Below, piece after piece: positions 28,797 to 37,419 of a stretch of 64,000 nt of DNA. The stretch is from Mucilaginibacter sp. (GTDB lineage: Bacteria > Bacteroidota > Bacteroidia > Sphingobacteriales > Sphingobacteriaceae): positions 1 through 64,000 of the forward strand of contig JANXTT010000135.1 of assembly GCA_025352225.1 (NCBI GenBank), in the 5' to 3' direction. Position numbers and translations under genes: made by a program. The notes beneath the pieces are model-generated. The model searched no databases and had not been told where the DNA came from. It saw only the letters and a program-made list of their open reading frames with translations. The first letter of the stretch is position 1, and each line of letters opens with the position of its first letter.

Positions 28797-30566
28797 ATGG
28801 CCATAACACGGGTATTTGATCTGTTACCGTATAATTTGGAAAAGTTTCCTAAGGCTGACATGCTGGCGTATAAGGAAGCTGGCGTATGGGCTAAATATTC
28901 GTCCCTGCAAGTTACCGAAACCATTAATTTTTTAAGTTATGGCTTGCTTGCCTTAGGGATAAAAAAAGATGATAAAGTGGCAATTATGTCGCCGAATCGA
29001 CCGGAATGGAATTTTTGTGATTTCGGTATCATGCAGATAGGGGCTACACAAGTGCCTATGTACCCAACATTAAGTGATGCTGATATTGAATTTATAATAA
29101 AGGATGCTGGAATAAAACTTGTTTTTGTAGCCGATAAAGATATATTTCACAAAATAGAAAGTGTAAAGGCGAAGTGCGCGATAGAACTGGATGTATACAG
29201 CTACGAAAAAATTGAGGGAGTTAAACAATGGTTAGACATATTGGAGTTAGGTAAAGCGAACCAACAGCACAACTTACAGTCTTATCGCGATAAAATACGG
29301 CCAGATGATCTGTTAACCCTGATCTATACTTCCGGAACAACCGGAACACCCAAGGGGGTAATGCTTACCCATGGCAACCTTGTCAGCAATTTTACACAAG
29401 CTTCTAAATTATATCCAGCGGAAATAACCAGGGCATTAAGTTTCTTACCCATGTCGCATATTTTTGAGCGAATGGTGATTTACATGTACATATATCTTGG
29501 TATATCTATTTATTACGCGCAAAGTATGGATACCATAGTAGCCGATATGCAGGAGGTAAAACCACATTGTTTTACTACCGTGCCCCGGTTGTTAGAAAAG
29601 GTTTATGACAGGATAGTGGCTAAAGGAGCCGGGCTTACAGGCGCTAAGAAAAAAATATTCGATTGGTCGTTAAAACTTGGGCTCCATTATGAAATGGATG
29701 GCGCAAATGGATGGTTATATGAGCTTAAACTAAAAGTAGCCCGTAAATTGGTTTTTAGTAAATGGAAAGAGGCGTTGGGCGGCGATATTATTGCCATCGT
29801 ATCAGGCGGTGCGGCATTGCAACCCCGGTTGGCGCGGGTTTTTTGGGCCGCGGGTATTAAAGTATTAGAAGGCTATGGATTAACAGAAACCTCCCCCGTA
29901 ATAGCCGTTAATTGCCCACAGCCAGATGGTACAAAGTTTGGAACAGTAGGCCCTGTTCTGGAAGATGTAACGGTTAAGATAGCGGCAGATGGTGAGATAA
30001 TGGTTAAAGGGCCAAATGTAATGAAAGGCTATTATAATCGTGAAGATGCTACCAAAGAGGCCTTTGATGCTGATGGCTATTTCCATACCGGCGATATTGG
30101 CGAACTGGTAGAAAACAAATACCTGCGTATAACCGACCGGAAAAAGGAGATATTTAAAACAGCTGGCGGTAAATACATTGCCCCGCAAACGCTCGAAAAT
30201 AAATTTAAGGAGTCGCCGCTTATTGAACAGATCATCGTTATTGGCGAAAATCAGCGGTTCCCGGCTGCACTTATTCTTCCCTCATTTGATGCCTTAAAAG
30301 AGTGGTGTGCCAAAAAGGATATACCCTATACCTCAAAAGAGCAGATCGTTACTAACCCACAAGTGATCAATAAATTTAAACGGGAGATCGATCGTTATAA
30401 TGTTGGATTTGGGCATTGGGAGCAAGTTAAAAAGTTTGAACTGATAGCTGATGAATGGTCAATTGCAACCGGGGAAATGACCCCCAAGCTAAGTCTTAAA
30501 CGAAAAGTGATCTTAAAAAAATATGATAAACTGGTGGAAAAGATCTACAGTAGTGTGATGGGATAA
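28797..30566 (+). CDS. fadD: Long-chain fatty acid-CoA ligase
   Basis: A 589-residue AMP-forming acyl-CoA synthetase that activates free fatty acids for beta-oxidation or lipid synthesis. Visible: the P-loop-like motif LIYTSGTTGTPKGVMLTHGN, the YGLTETSPV motif, YFHTGDIGEL and the hinge ITDRKKEIFKTAGGKYIAP. The FAA1-type insert and the C-terminal WSIATGEMTPKLSLKRK are as in long-chain family members. It lies directly upstream of the marR-fad operon on the same strand with a 137-bp gap, so it supplies the substrate for the downstream genes. Confidence 0.93.
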   Translation: MAITRVFDLLPYNLEKFPKADMLAYKEAGVWAKYSSLQVTETINFLSYGLLALGIKKDDKVAIMSPNRPEWNFCDFGIMQIGATQVPMYPTLSDADIEFIIKDAGIKLVFVADKDIFHKIESVKAKCAIELDVYSYEKIEGVKQWLDILELGKANQQHNLQSYRDKIRPDDLLTLIYTSGTTGTPKGVMLTHGNLVSNFTQASKLYPAEITRALSFLPMSHIFERMVIYMYIYLGISIYYAQSMDTIVADMQEVKPHCFTTVPRLLEKVYDRIVAKGAGLTGAKKKIFDWSLKLGLHYEMDGANGWLYELKLKVARKLVFSKWKEALGGDIIAIVSGGAALQPRLARVFWAAGIKVLEGYGLTETSPVIAVNCPQPDGTKFGTVGPVLEDVTVKIAADGEIMVKGPNVMKGYYNREDATKEAFDADGYFHTGDIGELVENKYLRITDRKKEIFKTAGGKYIAPQTLENKFKESPLIEQIIVIGENQRFPAALILPSFDALKEWCAKKDIPYTSKEQIVTNPQVINKFKREIDRYNVGFGHWEQVKKFELIADEWSIATGEMTPKLSLKRKVILKKYDKLVEKIYSSVMG

Positions 30567-30647
30567 TATTTACATATTAAAAATATCAGTCCTGCCCTCC
30601 AGGTGGGATTTTTTGTTTTAAAAAAGTACCGTTTTTTTTCAATAAAA

Positions 30648-30704
30648 TTATGCTTGCATATTAAACTTTTCCTTTATATATTTGTTATGCTTGCATAGCA
30701 AATA
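30648..30704 (+). promoter_or_regulatory. marR promoter with two TATGCNNGCATA operators
   Basis: Two identical 13-base copies of TTATGCTTGCATA lie at 30648-30660 and 30685-30697, 37 bp start to start. Each holds the palindrome TATGC-NN-GCATA. The second is extended by TATTTG on the left (30679-30684) and CAAATA on the right (30699-30704), giving a near-perfect 26-bp dyad that touches the ATG. A -7 box TATATTTG (30677-30684) overlaps the second operator; the TTG inside the first (30655-30657) lies 19 bp before it, as a -33 element should. MarR dimers bound at both sites would cover the promoter, so autorepression is the simple reading. Confidence 0.8.
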
Positions 30705-31138
30705 TGAAACCCGAAGAAACTATTGATTTTTATTTAAAAGTGGTTTGGCAAACAGTAGCAAACAGGTACAACAACCTGGCTGCCGAATTTGGCATTACAC
30801 AATCTATTGGCTACTTATTGATAAATATTGATGATAAAGAGGGTACAACGGTATCACAAGTAGCAGCCTTGCTGGGCTTAAAATCTACTAGCTTATCCAG
30901 GATGCTGTCAAATCTGGAAGGTATGGGCTTAATTTACCGGGAATCTAACAAAGGTGATAAGCGATCGGTAAAGATCCATCTTACAGACCTCGGCAAAGAA
31001 AAAAGACATAAGGCGCGTGTTGTTGTTCGCAAATTCAATGATTATTTAAATGATCATATCAGCGACGGCGAAAAGCAACAGCTAACTAACATATTAAAAA
31101 AAATAAACCAAATAACTACTGATTATAAACCCGAATAA
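30704..31138 (+). CDS. MarR family transcriptional regulator of fatty acid degradation (inferred)
   Basis: A 144-residue winged-helix regulator. Helices 1-2 form the dimer arm, then the recognition region TVSQVAALLGLKSTSLSRMLSNLEGMGLIYRES and the wing SNKGDKRSVKIHLTDLG, followed by the C-terminal dimerisation helices. It is the first gene of a same-strand run with fadN, fadA and fadE (gaps of 57, 37 and 59 bp) and has two palindromic operators in its own promoter. Inferred: a repressor released by acyl-CoA or a fatty acid; the ligand is not shown by sequence. Confidence 0.88.
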   Translation: MKPEETIDFYLKVVWQTVANRYNNLAAEFGITQSIGYLLINIDDKEGTTVSQVAALLGLKSTSLSRMLSNLEGMGLIYRESNKGDKRSVKIHLTDLGKEKRHKARVVVRKFNDYLNDHISDGEKQQLTNILKKINQITTDYKPE

Positions 31139-31141
31139 ACT

Positions 31142-31178
31142 TTCATTCAACTCTTTCAATATCAAAGATTTGAATGAA
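31142..31178 (+). promoter_or_regulatory. Inverted repeat between marR and fadN
   Basis: TTCATTCAA (31142-31150) and TTGAATGAA (31170-31178) are perfect complements, continued by TCTTT/AAAGA inside, with a 7-base loop: 14 paired bases with one internal mismatch. No T-run follows, so it is a weak terminator candidate. It may be an RNA hairpin that lowers or stabilises expression of the downstream fad genes, or a second operator. Confidence 0.6.
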
Positions 31179-31195
31179 GGTTTAACATTTACCAA

Positions 31196-33601
31196 ATGAA
31201 AAGATCGATAAAAAAAGTTGCTATTTTAGGTTCGGGAGTTATGGGGTCGAGGATAGCGTGCCATTTTGCCAATATTGGTGTTGAGGTATTGCTGCTAGAT
31301 ATTGCGCCAAAAGAACTAACGCCCGATGAACAAACTAAAGGCCTTACAGTCGAAAGCCCGAAAGTTAGAAACAGGATCGTAAATACAGCATTAGAAACCG
31401 CTATAAAGTCAAATCCATCGCCGGTATTTACTAAGGATGTGATAAGCCGCATCACTACCGGGAATTTTGATGATAACATGAAAGATATTGCCACTTGTGA
31501 TTGGACAATTGAGGTGGTGGTAGAAAACCTGAATATCAAAAAGAAAGTTTATGATCAGGTTGAAACATATCGCAAACCCGGCACATTGATCACATCAAAC
31601 ACGTCGGGTATCCCTATCCATTTAATGGCCGAAGGTAGGACTGATGATTTTAAGGCTCATTTTTGTGGAACGCATTTTTTTAACCCACCCAGGTATTTAC
31701 GCTTACTCGAAATAATTCCAACACCATTTACCAGTACCGAAGTGGTTGATTTTTTGATGCATTATGGCGATAAGTTTTTAGGTAAGACCACCGTTTTATG
31801 TAAGGATACGCCTGCATTTATTGCCAACAGGGTAGGCGTTTATTCTATTATGGCGTTGTTGCACCTGGTTGAAAAAATGGATCTCACAGTTGAGGAGGTG
31901 GACAAATTTACAGGCCCGGTATTGGGTAGGCCTAAATCGGCCACATTTCGCACAAGTGATGTGGTAGGGTTGGATACCATGATAAACGTTGCCAACGGCT
32001 TGTATAACAATTGCCCTGATGATAAAGCCCGCGAATTGTTTACACTGCCCGACTATGTGAAAAAGATGGCAGAAAACAAGTGGTTGGGCGATAAAACTAA
32101 ACAAGGCTTTTATAAAAAAATAAAGAACGCAGACGGCTCAAGTGAAATTTTGGCACTCGACCTTAAAACATTAACATATAAACCACAAATAAAAGTTAAA
32201 TCGGCTACGCTGGAAGCTACCAAACCGGTAGAAAATCTTCGTGAGCGGATGAAGGTTTACGCCAGCGGAACCGATAAAGCGGGTGAGTTTTTCCGCACTT
32301 CATTTTATGGCTTATTTGAGTATGTATCCGACAGGATTCCCGAAATATCAGACGAGCTTTACCGTATTGACGATGCTTTACGAGCAGGTTTTGGGTGGGA
32401 GCTTGGCCCGTTTGAAGTTTGGGATGCCCTGGGTGTAAGTGCCACGGCTGCTGCAATGAAAGAAAAAGGTAACCAAGCTGCTGCCTGGGTACATGAGATG
32501 TTGGATGCCGGCCATGCATCCTTTTACAAGGTGGAAGGAGGCATTAAAAAATATTATGATATTCCCTCAAAAAGCTACAAAGCACTTCCTGGAGCAGAGA
32601 GTTTTATCATTCTGGATAATATTCGCGCAAGTAAAACGATCTGGAAGAATTCCGGTACTACTATAACCGATCTGGGCGATGGTATTATTAACCTGGAATT
32701 CCATACCAAAATGAATACCATTGGGGGCGAAGTAATACAAGGTATTAACAAAGCCATTGATCTGGCCGAAAAAGATTTCAGGGGATTGGTTATCGGTAAT
32801 GATGGGGCTAATTTTTCGGCTGGGGCTAATGTAGGTATGATATTTATGGCCGCTGTTGAGCAAGAATGGGATGAAATTAATATGGCCATCCGCGCGTTCC
32901 AAAACACCTCCATGAGGATCCGCTATTCGTCTATACCTGTTATTGTGGCAGCACATAATTTAACGCTTGGCGGGGGGTGTGAGTTTAGCCTCCATGCGGA
33001 CCATGTTCAACTTAGTGCCGAAACGTATATGGGTTTGGTGGAGTTTGGTGTTGGGCTAATTCCTGGTGGAGGGGGTAGCAAAGAGTTTGCTTTAAGAGCA
33101 TCTGATGATTATCGCGATGGCCAAATTGAGCAGAACATTCTTAAAGAAAGGTTCCTAACCATTGGCATGGCCAAAGTTTCAACATCGGCCGCAGATGCTT
33201 ATGACCTGGGCTATCTATTGAAAGATAAATATGGCATCAGCATGAACCGCAGCCGTTTAATAGCAGACGCCAAGGAAAAAGCAATCGAACTGGCTGATGC
33301 CGGATATACCCAGCCCGCGCATCGTACTGATATTAAGGTGTTGGGGAAATCGGGTTTGGGGATGGTATACATTGGTGCCAACTCCATGTATTCGGGTCAT
33401 TATATATCCGAGCATGATAAAAAAATCTCTGAAAAATTAGGTTATGTATTATGTGGTGGCGATCTGTCTGCCCCTACGTTAGTAACTGAGCAATATTTGC
33501 TTGATCTGGAAAGGGAAGTCTTTTTATCGCTATGCGGCGAAAAAAAGACGTTGGAAAGAATACAATCAATTTTGACTAAAGGAAAGCCGTTAAGAAATTA
33601 A
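31196..33601 (+). CDS. fadN: 3-hydroxyacyl-CoA dehydrogenase / enoyl-CoA hydratase (FadN type)
   Basis: An 801-residue bifunctional beta-oxidation enzyme. The NAD-binding domain comes first (VAILGSGVMGSRIACHFA, GxGxxG), with the dehydrogenase domain ending in FFNPPRYLRLLEIIPT and DTPAFIANRVG. A second dehydrogenase C-domain copy follows (~360-460), then a crotonase domain at the C-terminus (FSAGANVGMIFMAA and HNLTLGGGCEFSLHADHV, whose oxyanion-hole glycines are present). Domain order (dehydrogenase first, hydratase last) and length match Bacillus FadN rather than proteobacterial FadB. It acts with the next gene, a thiolase. Confidence 0.92.
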   Translation: MKRSIKKVAILGSGVMGSRIACHFANIGVEVLLLDIAPKELTPDEQTKGLTVESPKVRNRIVNTALETAIKSNPSPVFTKDVISRITTGNFDDNMKDIATCDWTIEVVVENLNIKKKVYDQVETYRKPGTLITSNTSGIPIHLMAEGRTDDFKAHFCGTHFFNPPRYLRLLEIIPTPFTSTEVVDFLMHYGDKFLGKTTVLCKDTPAFIANRVGVYSIMALLHLVEKMDLTVEEVDKFTGPVLGRPKSATFRTSDVVGLDTMINVANGLYNNCPDDKARELFTLPDYVKKMAENKWLGDKTKQGFYKKIKNADGSSEILALDLKTLTYKPQIKVKSATLEATKPVENLRERMKVYASGTDKAGEFFRTSFYGLFEYVSDRIPEISDELYRIDDALRAGFGWELGPFEVWDALGVSATAAAMKEKGNQAAAWVHEMLDAGHASFYKVEGGIKKYYDIPSKSYKALPGAESFIILDNIRASKTIWKNSGTTITDLGDGIINLEFHTKMNTIGGEVIQGINKAIDLAEKDFRGLVIGNDGANFSAGANVGMIFMAAVEQEWDEINMAIRAFQNTSMRIRYSSIPVIVAAHNLTLGGGCEFSLHADHVQLSAETYMGLVEFGVGLIPGGGGSKEFALRASDDYRDGQIEQNILKERFLTIGMAKVSTSAADAYDLGYLLKDKYGISMNRSRLIADAKEKAIELADAGYTQPAHRTDIKVLGKSGLGMVYIGANSMYSGHYISEHDKKISEKLGYVLCGGDLSAPTLVTEQYLLDLEREVFLSLCGEKKTLERIQSILTKGKPLRN

Positions 33602-33603
33602 TC

Positions 33604-33622
33604 GGCCCCGCCTTAGGGGGGC
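33604..33622 (+). other. GC-rich hairpin in the fadN-fadA gap
   Basis: GCCCC (33605-33609) pairs with the following GGGGGC (33617-33622), three bases after the fadN stop. No T-run follows. It could protect the fadN 3' end or tune the ratio of fadN to fadA; it could also be a degenerate repeat. Confidence 0.4.
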
Positions 33623-33638
33623 TAAATATTAATAAAAC

Positions 33639-34817
33639 ATGCAAGAAGCATATATCATAGCAGGATACAGAACCGCGGTTGGCAAATCAACCCGCGGTGT
33701 ATTTCGTTTTACTCGCCCTGATGATTTGGCGGTGGATGTGATCCGTCATTTAGTAGCCTCGGTGCCTGGTTTGGATAAAGACAGGATTGATGACGTAATT
33801 GTTGGCAATGCCTCACCCGAAGCAGAGCAAGGGCTGAATGTTGCCCGCCTGATCTCGTTAATGGGTTTGGATACCGATAAGGTTCCGGGTGTGGTAATGA
33901 ACCGCTACTGCGCGTCGGGATTAGAGACCATCGCTACCGCAACCGCCAAGATCAGATCTGGAATGGCCGATTGTATTATTGCCGGAGGTGTGGAAAGCAT
34001 GTCGATGCTGCCAATGGGCGGTTGGAAAATAGTGCCTAACCCTGCAATTGCTATAACAAACCCGGACTGGTACTGGAATATGGGCCTGACTGCCGAAGCG
34101 GTTGCAAAAGAATATAAAGTTAGCCGGGAAGATCAGGATGAGTTTTCGTACCTATCGCACCAAAAAGCCATCAAAGCTATAACCGATGGCCGGATGAAGC
34201 ATGGCGTGGTACCCATCACCGTTAAGGAAACTTACCTGGATGATAACCTGAAAAAGAAAACCCGGGAATACATTGTTGATACCGACGAAGGCCCACGTGC
34301 AGATACCAGCATTGATAAACTTGCCAAATTAAAACCAGTTTTCGCTGCCGATGGCGTAATTACTGCCGGTAATTCATCTCAAACATCGGATGGTGCCGCG
34401 TTTGTACTAGTCGTATCCGAAAAAATGCTGAAGGAACTCAATGTACAACCGATAGCACGTTTGGTTAGTTATAGCGTTGCTGGTGTGCCACCAAGAATAA
34501 TGGGTATAGGCCCAATATATGCCATCCCGAAAGCATTGGAGCAAGCAGGAATGAAACTGGATCAAATTGATCTGATAGAATTGAACGAGGCCTTCGCTTC
34601 GCAATCATTAGCAGTGGTTAGAGCGTTAGGTATTGACTCTGATAAATTAAATCCAAACGGGGGTGCTATAGCATTGGGACATCCGCTGGGTTGTACAGGA
34701 GCTAAGCTAACTGTACAATTACTAAATGAACTTAAACAAAGAAAGCAGAAATACGGATTAGTAACAATGTGTGTTGGAACTGGGCAAGGCGCAGCAGGCG
34801 TATTTGAAATGTTATAA
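33639..34817 (+). CDS. fadA: Acetyl-CoA acyltransferase (3-ketoacyl-CoA thiolase)
   Basis: A 392-residue thiolase that cleaves 3-ketoacyl-CoA to acetyl-CoA and a shortened acyl-CoA. The nucleophilic Cys is in [12 protein letters not shown]. The C-terminal motifs [20 protein letters not shown] and [13 protein letters not shown] carry the active-site His and second Cys, and [13 protein letters not shown] is the loop typical of degradative thiolases. Placed 37 bp after fadN, as in other bacterial fad operons. Confidence 0.94.
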   Translation: MQEAYIIAGYRTAVGKSTRGVFRFTRPDDLAVDVIRHLVASVPGLDKDRIDDVIVGNASPEAEQGLNVARLISLMGLDTDKVPGVVMNRYCASGLETIATATAKIRSGMADCIIAGGVESMSMLPMGGWKIVPNPAIAITNPDWYWNMGLTAEAVAKEYKVSREDQDEFSYLSHQKAIKAITDGRMKHGVVPITVKETYLDDNLKKKTREYIVDTDEGPRADTSIDKLAKLKPVFAADGVITAGNSSQTSDGAAFVLVVSEKMLKELNVQPIARLVSYSVAGVPPRIMGIGPIYAIPKALEQAGMKLDQIDLIELNEAFASQSLAVVRALGIDSDKLNPNGGAIALGHPLGCTGAKLTVQLLNELKQRKQKYGLVTMCVGTGQGAAGVFEML

Positions 34818-34876
34818 ATATAAAGCAGCAAATAATTCCCTCACAATTGCTTGTTGCACTTTAATTAATTAAACAA

Positions 34877-36667
34877 ATGGAAACAATACACAAAACAAAC
34901 ATCAAAGGGGGCGAGTTTATTATTCGTGAAACAGCGGCAGAGGATATTTTTATACCAGAGGAGTTTGACGAAGAATCGCAGATGATAAGGAAAACCTGTG
35001 AAGACTTTTTGGCTGTTGAGGTTTTGCCTATATTGAATCGGATTGATGCGCAGGAAGAAGGCTTAATGGCGGGTTTAATGGATAAGGCTGGCGAATTAGG
35101 TTTACTAGGTGTTTCCATCCCTGAAGAGTACGGAGGTTTTGGTAAAAACTTCAATACCTCCATGTTAGTTGCAGATGCTGTTGGTGCCGGTTTTTCGTTC
35201 GCTGTAGCCATTTCGGCGCATACGGGTATTGGCACTTTACCTATATTGTATTATGGTGATGCCGCCCAAAAGTCGAAATACATTCCCAAGTTGGCTTCGG
35301 GTGAGTGGAAAGCCGCCTATTGCTTAACCGAGCCAAATTCGGGCTCGGATGCAAACTCGGGCCGCACAAAAGCGATATTAAATGCAGAAGGCACGCATTA
35401 TTTAATCACCGGTCAGAAAATGTGGATCACCAACGGTGGCTTTGCGGATATCTTTATTGTATTTGCTAAAATTGCTGATGATGCTAACCTGAGTGCTTTT
35501 ATTGTAGAAAAGGAATTTGGCGGCATTAGTATGAATCCGGAAGAACATAAATTGGGTATCAAAGGATCATCAACCCGGCAGGTGTTTTTTAATGATTGCC
35601 CGGTGCCAGTAGAGAATATGCTGTCAGACAGGCAAAACGGGTTTAAAATAGCAGTAAATATCCTGAATATCGGGCGTATTAAATTGGGTGCCGCGGCTAT
35701 TGGTTCATCCCGCATGGCATTAAATTACGCTATAAATTACGCTAATGAGCGGATTCAGTTTAAGCTGCCTATTTCAAAATTTGGTGCCATCCGTTATAAA
35801 ATAGCCGAAATGGCTACCCGGATATATGCCGTGGAAAGTGCCGCTTACCGCGCCGGGCAGAATATAGATGATGAATATGAGACCTTGGTTGCTAGTGGAA
35901 CAGATTCTGCGAAAGCAAAATTAAAGTCGACCGAACAGTTTGCAGTAGAGTGCGCTATTTTGAAAGTATGGGGATCTGAAATGCTTGATTATGTTGTTGA
36001 CGAAGGTTTGCAGGTCTATGGGGGCATGGGCTATTCGGCAGAAGCACCAATGGAGCGCGCCTATCGGGATAGTCGGATCAACCGCATATTTGAAGGCACT
36101 AATGAGATTAACCGCATGTTAATTGTTGATATGCTTTTGAAGCGTGCCTTAAAAGGCGAACTAGATCTGATGACGCCTGCCCAGGCCATTGCCGGGGAGC
36201 TCATGTCTATTCCGGATTTTGCACCTGAAGATGATTCCTTATTTGCCTATGAGAAGAAAGTATTAAAAAATTTGAAAAAAACCGGATTGATGATAGCCGG
36301 CGCAGCGGTGCAAAAATTGATGGCCACTTTAGGTAAAGAGCAGGAGATTTTAATGAATATTGCTGATATTATAGGCTATGTTTATGTTGCTGAATCAACC
36401 ATTTTGCGAACCGAGAAGCTTGTTAAGCTACGCGGCGAGACTGCTTGTACAGGCCAATTAGACATGATGCGCATATATCTCAGCCAAACTGCCGACCATG
36501 TTTATATTGCAGGGAAGGAAGCTTTAAACTCATTTGCCGAAGGCGACGAGTTTCGCGCGATGATGGTGGGTTTGAAACGATTTACAAAAACTGAGCCCTT
36601 TAATATAAAAAATGCCAGGCAAAATGTGGCTAAACAGCTTATAGAAGCTAATAAATATTGTTATTAA
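34877..36667 (+). CDS. fadE: Long-chain acyl-CoA dehydrogenase (FadE type)
   Basis: A 596-residue flavoenzyme that makes trans-2-enoyl-CoA, the first oxidation of the beta-oxidation spiral. The core (~30-420) shows YCLTEPNSGSDA, QKMWITNGGFAD, the substrate/FAD region RMALNYAINYA, and YRDSRINRIFEGTNEINRM near the catalytic Glu. About 170 extra C-terminal helical residues are as in VLCAD and Bacillus FadE, fitting long-chain substrates and membrane or ETF contact. Last gene of the marR-fadN-fadA-fadE run; a strong hairpin follows. No etfAB genes are in the window. Confidence 0.92.
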   Translation: METIHKTNIKGGEFIIRETAAEDIFIPEEFDEESQMIRKTCEDFLAVEVLPILNRIDAQEEGLMAGLMDKAGELGLLGVSIPEEYGGFGKNFNTSMLVADAVGAGFSFAVAISAHTGIGTLPILYYGDAAQKSKYIPKLASGEWKAAYCLTEPNSGSDANSGRTKAILNAEGTHYLITGQKMWITNGGFADIFIVFAKIADDANLSAFIVEKEFGGISMNPEEHKLGIKGSSTRQVFFNDCPVPVENMLSDRQNGFKIAVNILNIGRIKLGAAAIGSSRMALNYAINYANERIQFKLPISKFGAIRYKIAEMATRIYAVESAAYRAGQNIDDEYETLVASGTDSAKAKLKSTEQFAVECAILKVWGSEMLDYVVDEGLQVYGGMGYSAEAPMERAYRDSRINRIFEGTNEINRMLIVDMLLKRALKGELDLMTPAQAIAGELMSIPDFAPEDDSLFAYEKKVLKNLKKTGLMIAGAAVQKLMATLGKEQEILMNIADIIGYVYVAESTILRTEKLVKLRGETACTGQLDMMRIYLSQTADHVYIAGKEALNSFAEGDEFRAMMVGLKRFTKTEPFNIKNARQNVAKQLIEANKYCY

Positions 36668-36690
36668 CTGACCCTTAATATAGCGTGCAA

Positions 36691-36724
36691 CGCCATTGCC
36701 CACCCGGCAATGGCGCTTGTTTTG
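36691..36724 (+). terminator. Terminator of the fad operon
   Basis: CGCCATTGCC (36691-36700) and GGCAATGGCG (36706-36715) form a perfect 10-bp stem with a 5-base loop, followed by CTTGTTTT. Located 24 bp after the fadE stop. Confidence 0.82.
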
Positions 36725-36888
36725 ACCGCTCTCCTCAACCAAATTAATTCCTGCTTTGACTAAGACTTTTAAATGCTGATATGCGTTTATTATTAAGCCT
36801 TTTTGTGCATGGCTAAGCCAGCAAACATGTTTTTTAAATTAAAATATGTTAAAAAGTGTTAAGGTTCTGTTTTTGAATTTTAAAAAGA

Positions 36889-36896
36889 TAAATTTG
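36889..36896 (+). promoter_or_regulatory. -7 box for the FKBP lipoprotein pair
   Basis: TAAATTTG is a perfect TAnnTTTG, 15 bp before the preferred ATG at 36912. Its place supports that start over the longer frame beginning at 36846, which would contain the promoter. Confidence 0.5.
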
Positions 36897-36911
36897 CCCT
36901 TTATAAATAAA

Positions 36912-37415
36912 ATGAATCGAGTAGTATTATTATGTGTGTTGATGTGCAGTTTACTGGTAGCTTGTAAAAAAGATAACGGTGAAATTCAGCAGGCACAGAT
37001 ACAGTTAACAATAGATACTAACATTATTGTAAAATACATAAAGGATAATAATTTGACCAAAGTGGTTAGAGACTCCCTGGGAAAATTTCCGACAGGTGTT
37101 TTTTATAAAATTGATACGTTAGGAACAGGGAGCGGCCTTTTTACAAGTTCAACACTCATTACTGTTGGTTATACCGGCATGTTGCTGGGCTCAACAAATG
37201 TTTTTGCAAAAATTGACAAATTTCACCCTGCATACAGTTATGGACAAATGATTACAGGCTGGCAAATGGGTGTAAAGCATATCAAAAAAGGTGGTACAAT
37301 ACGATTATTTATCCCCTCTGGTTTTGCTTATGGCCCTTACGAGCAACCTGTATTAGGCCTGCCCGCTAATGCGATACTCGATTTTAAAATAAAACTTTAC
37401 GATATAACAAACTGA
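36912..37415 (+). CDS. FKBP-type peptidyl-prolyl isomerase lipoprotein
   Basis: A 167-residue lipoprotein (signal VVLLCVLMCSLLVACKKDNG). After a helical linker comes one FKBP domain: YKIDTLGTGSGLFTSSTLITVGYTGMLLGS, then ITGWQMGVKHIKKGGTIRLFIPSGFAYGP and PANAILDFKIKLYDI, with the YTG, GWQ and FAYG landmarks of the isomerase pocket. Predicted envelope folding helper. The next gene starts four bases after its stop and encodes a double-FKBP relative, so the two form an operon. Confidence 0.85.
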   Translation: MNRVVLLCVLMCSLLVACKKDNGEIQQAQIQLTIDTNIIVKYIKDNNLTKVVRDSLGKFPTGVFYKIDTLGTGSGLFTSSTLITVGYTGMLLGSTNVFAKIDKFHPAYSYGQMITGWQMGVKHIKKGGTIRLFIPSGFAYGPYEQPVLGLPANAILDFKIKLYDITN

Positions 37416-37419
37416 TTAA

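Noticed and set aside
30590-30614. Possible fadD terminator (CCC ... GGG followed by T-run)
   Set aside because: Only three to four good pairs and a loop that spoils the longer pairing; too weak to list.
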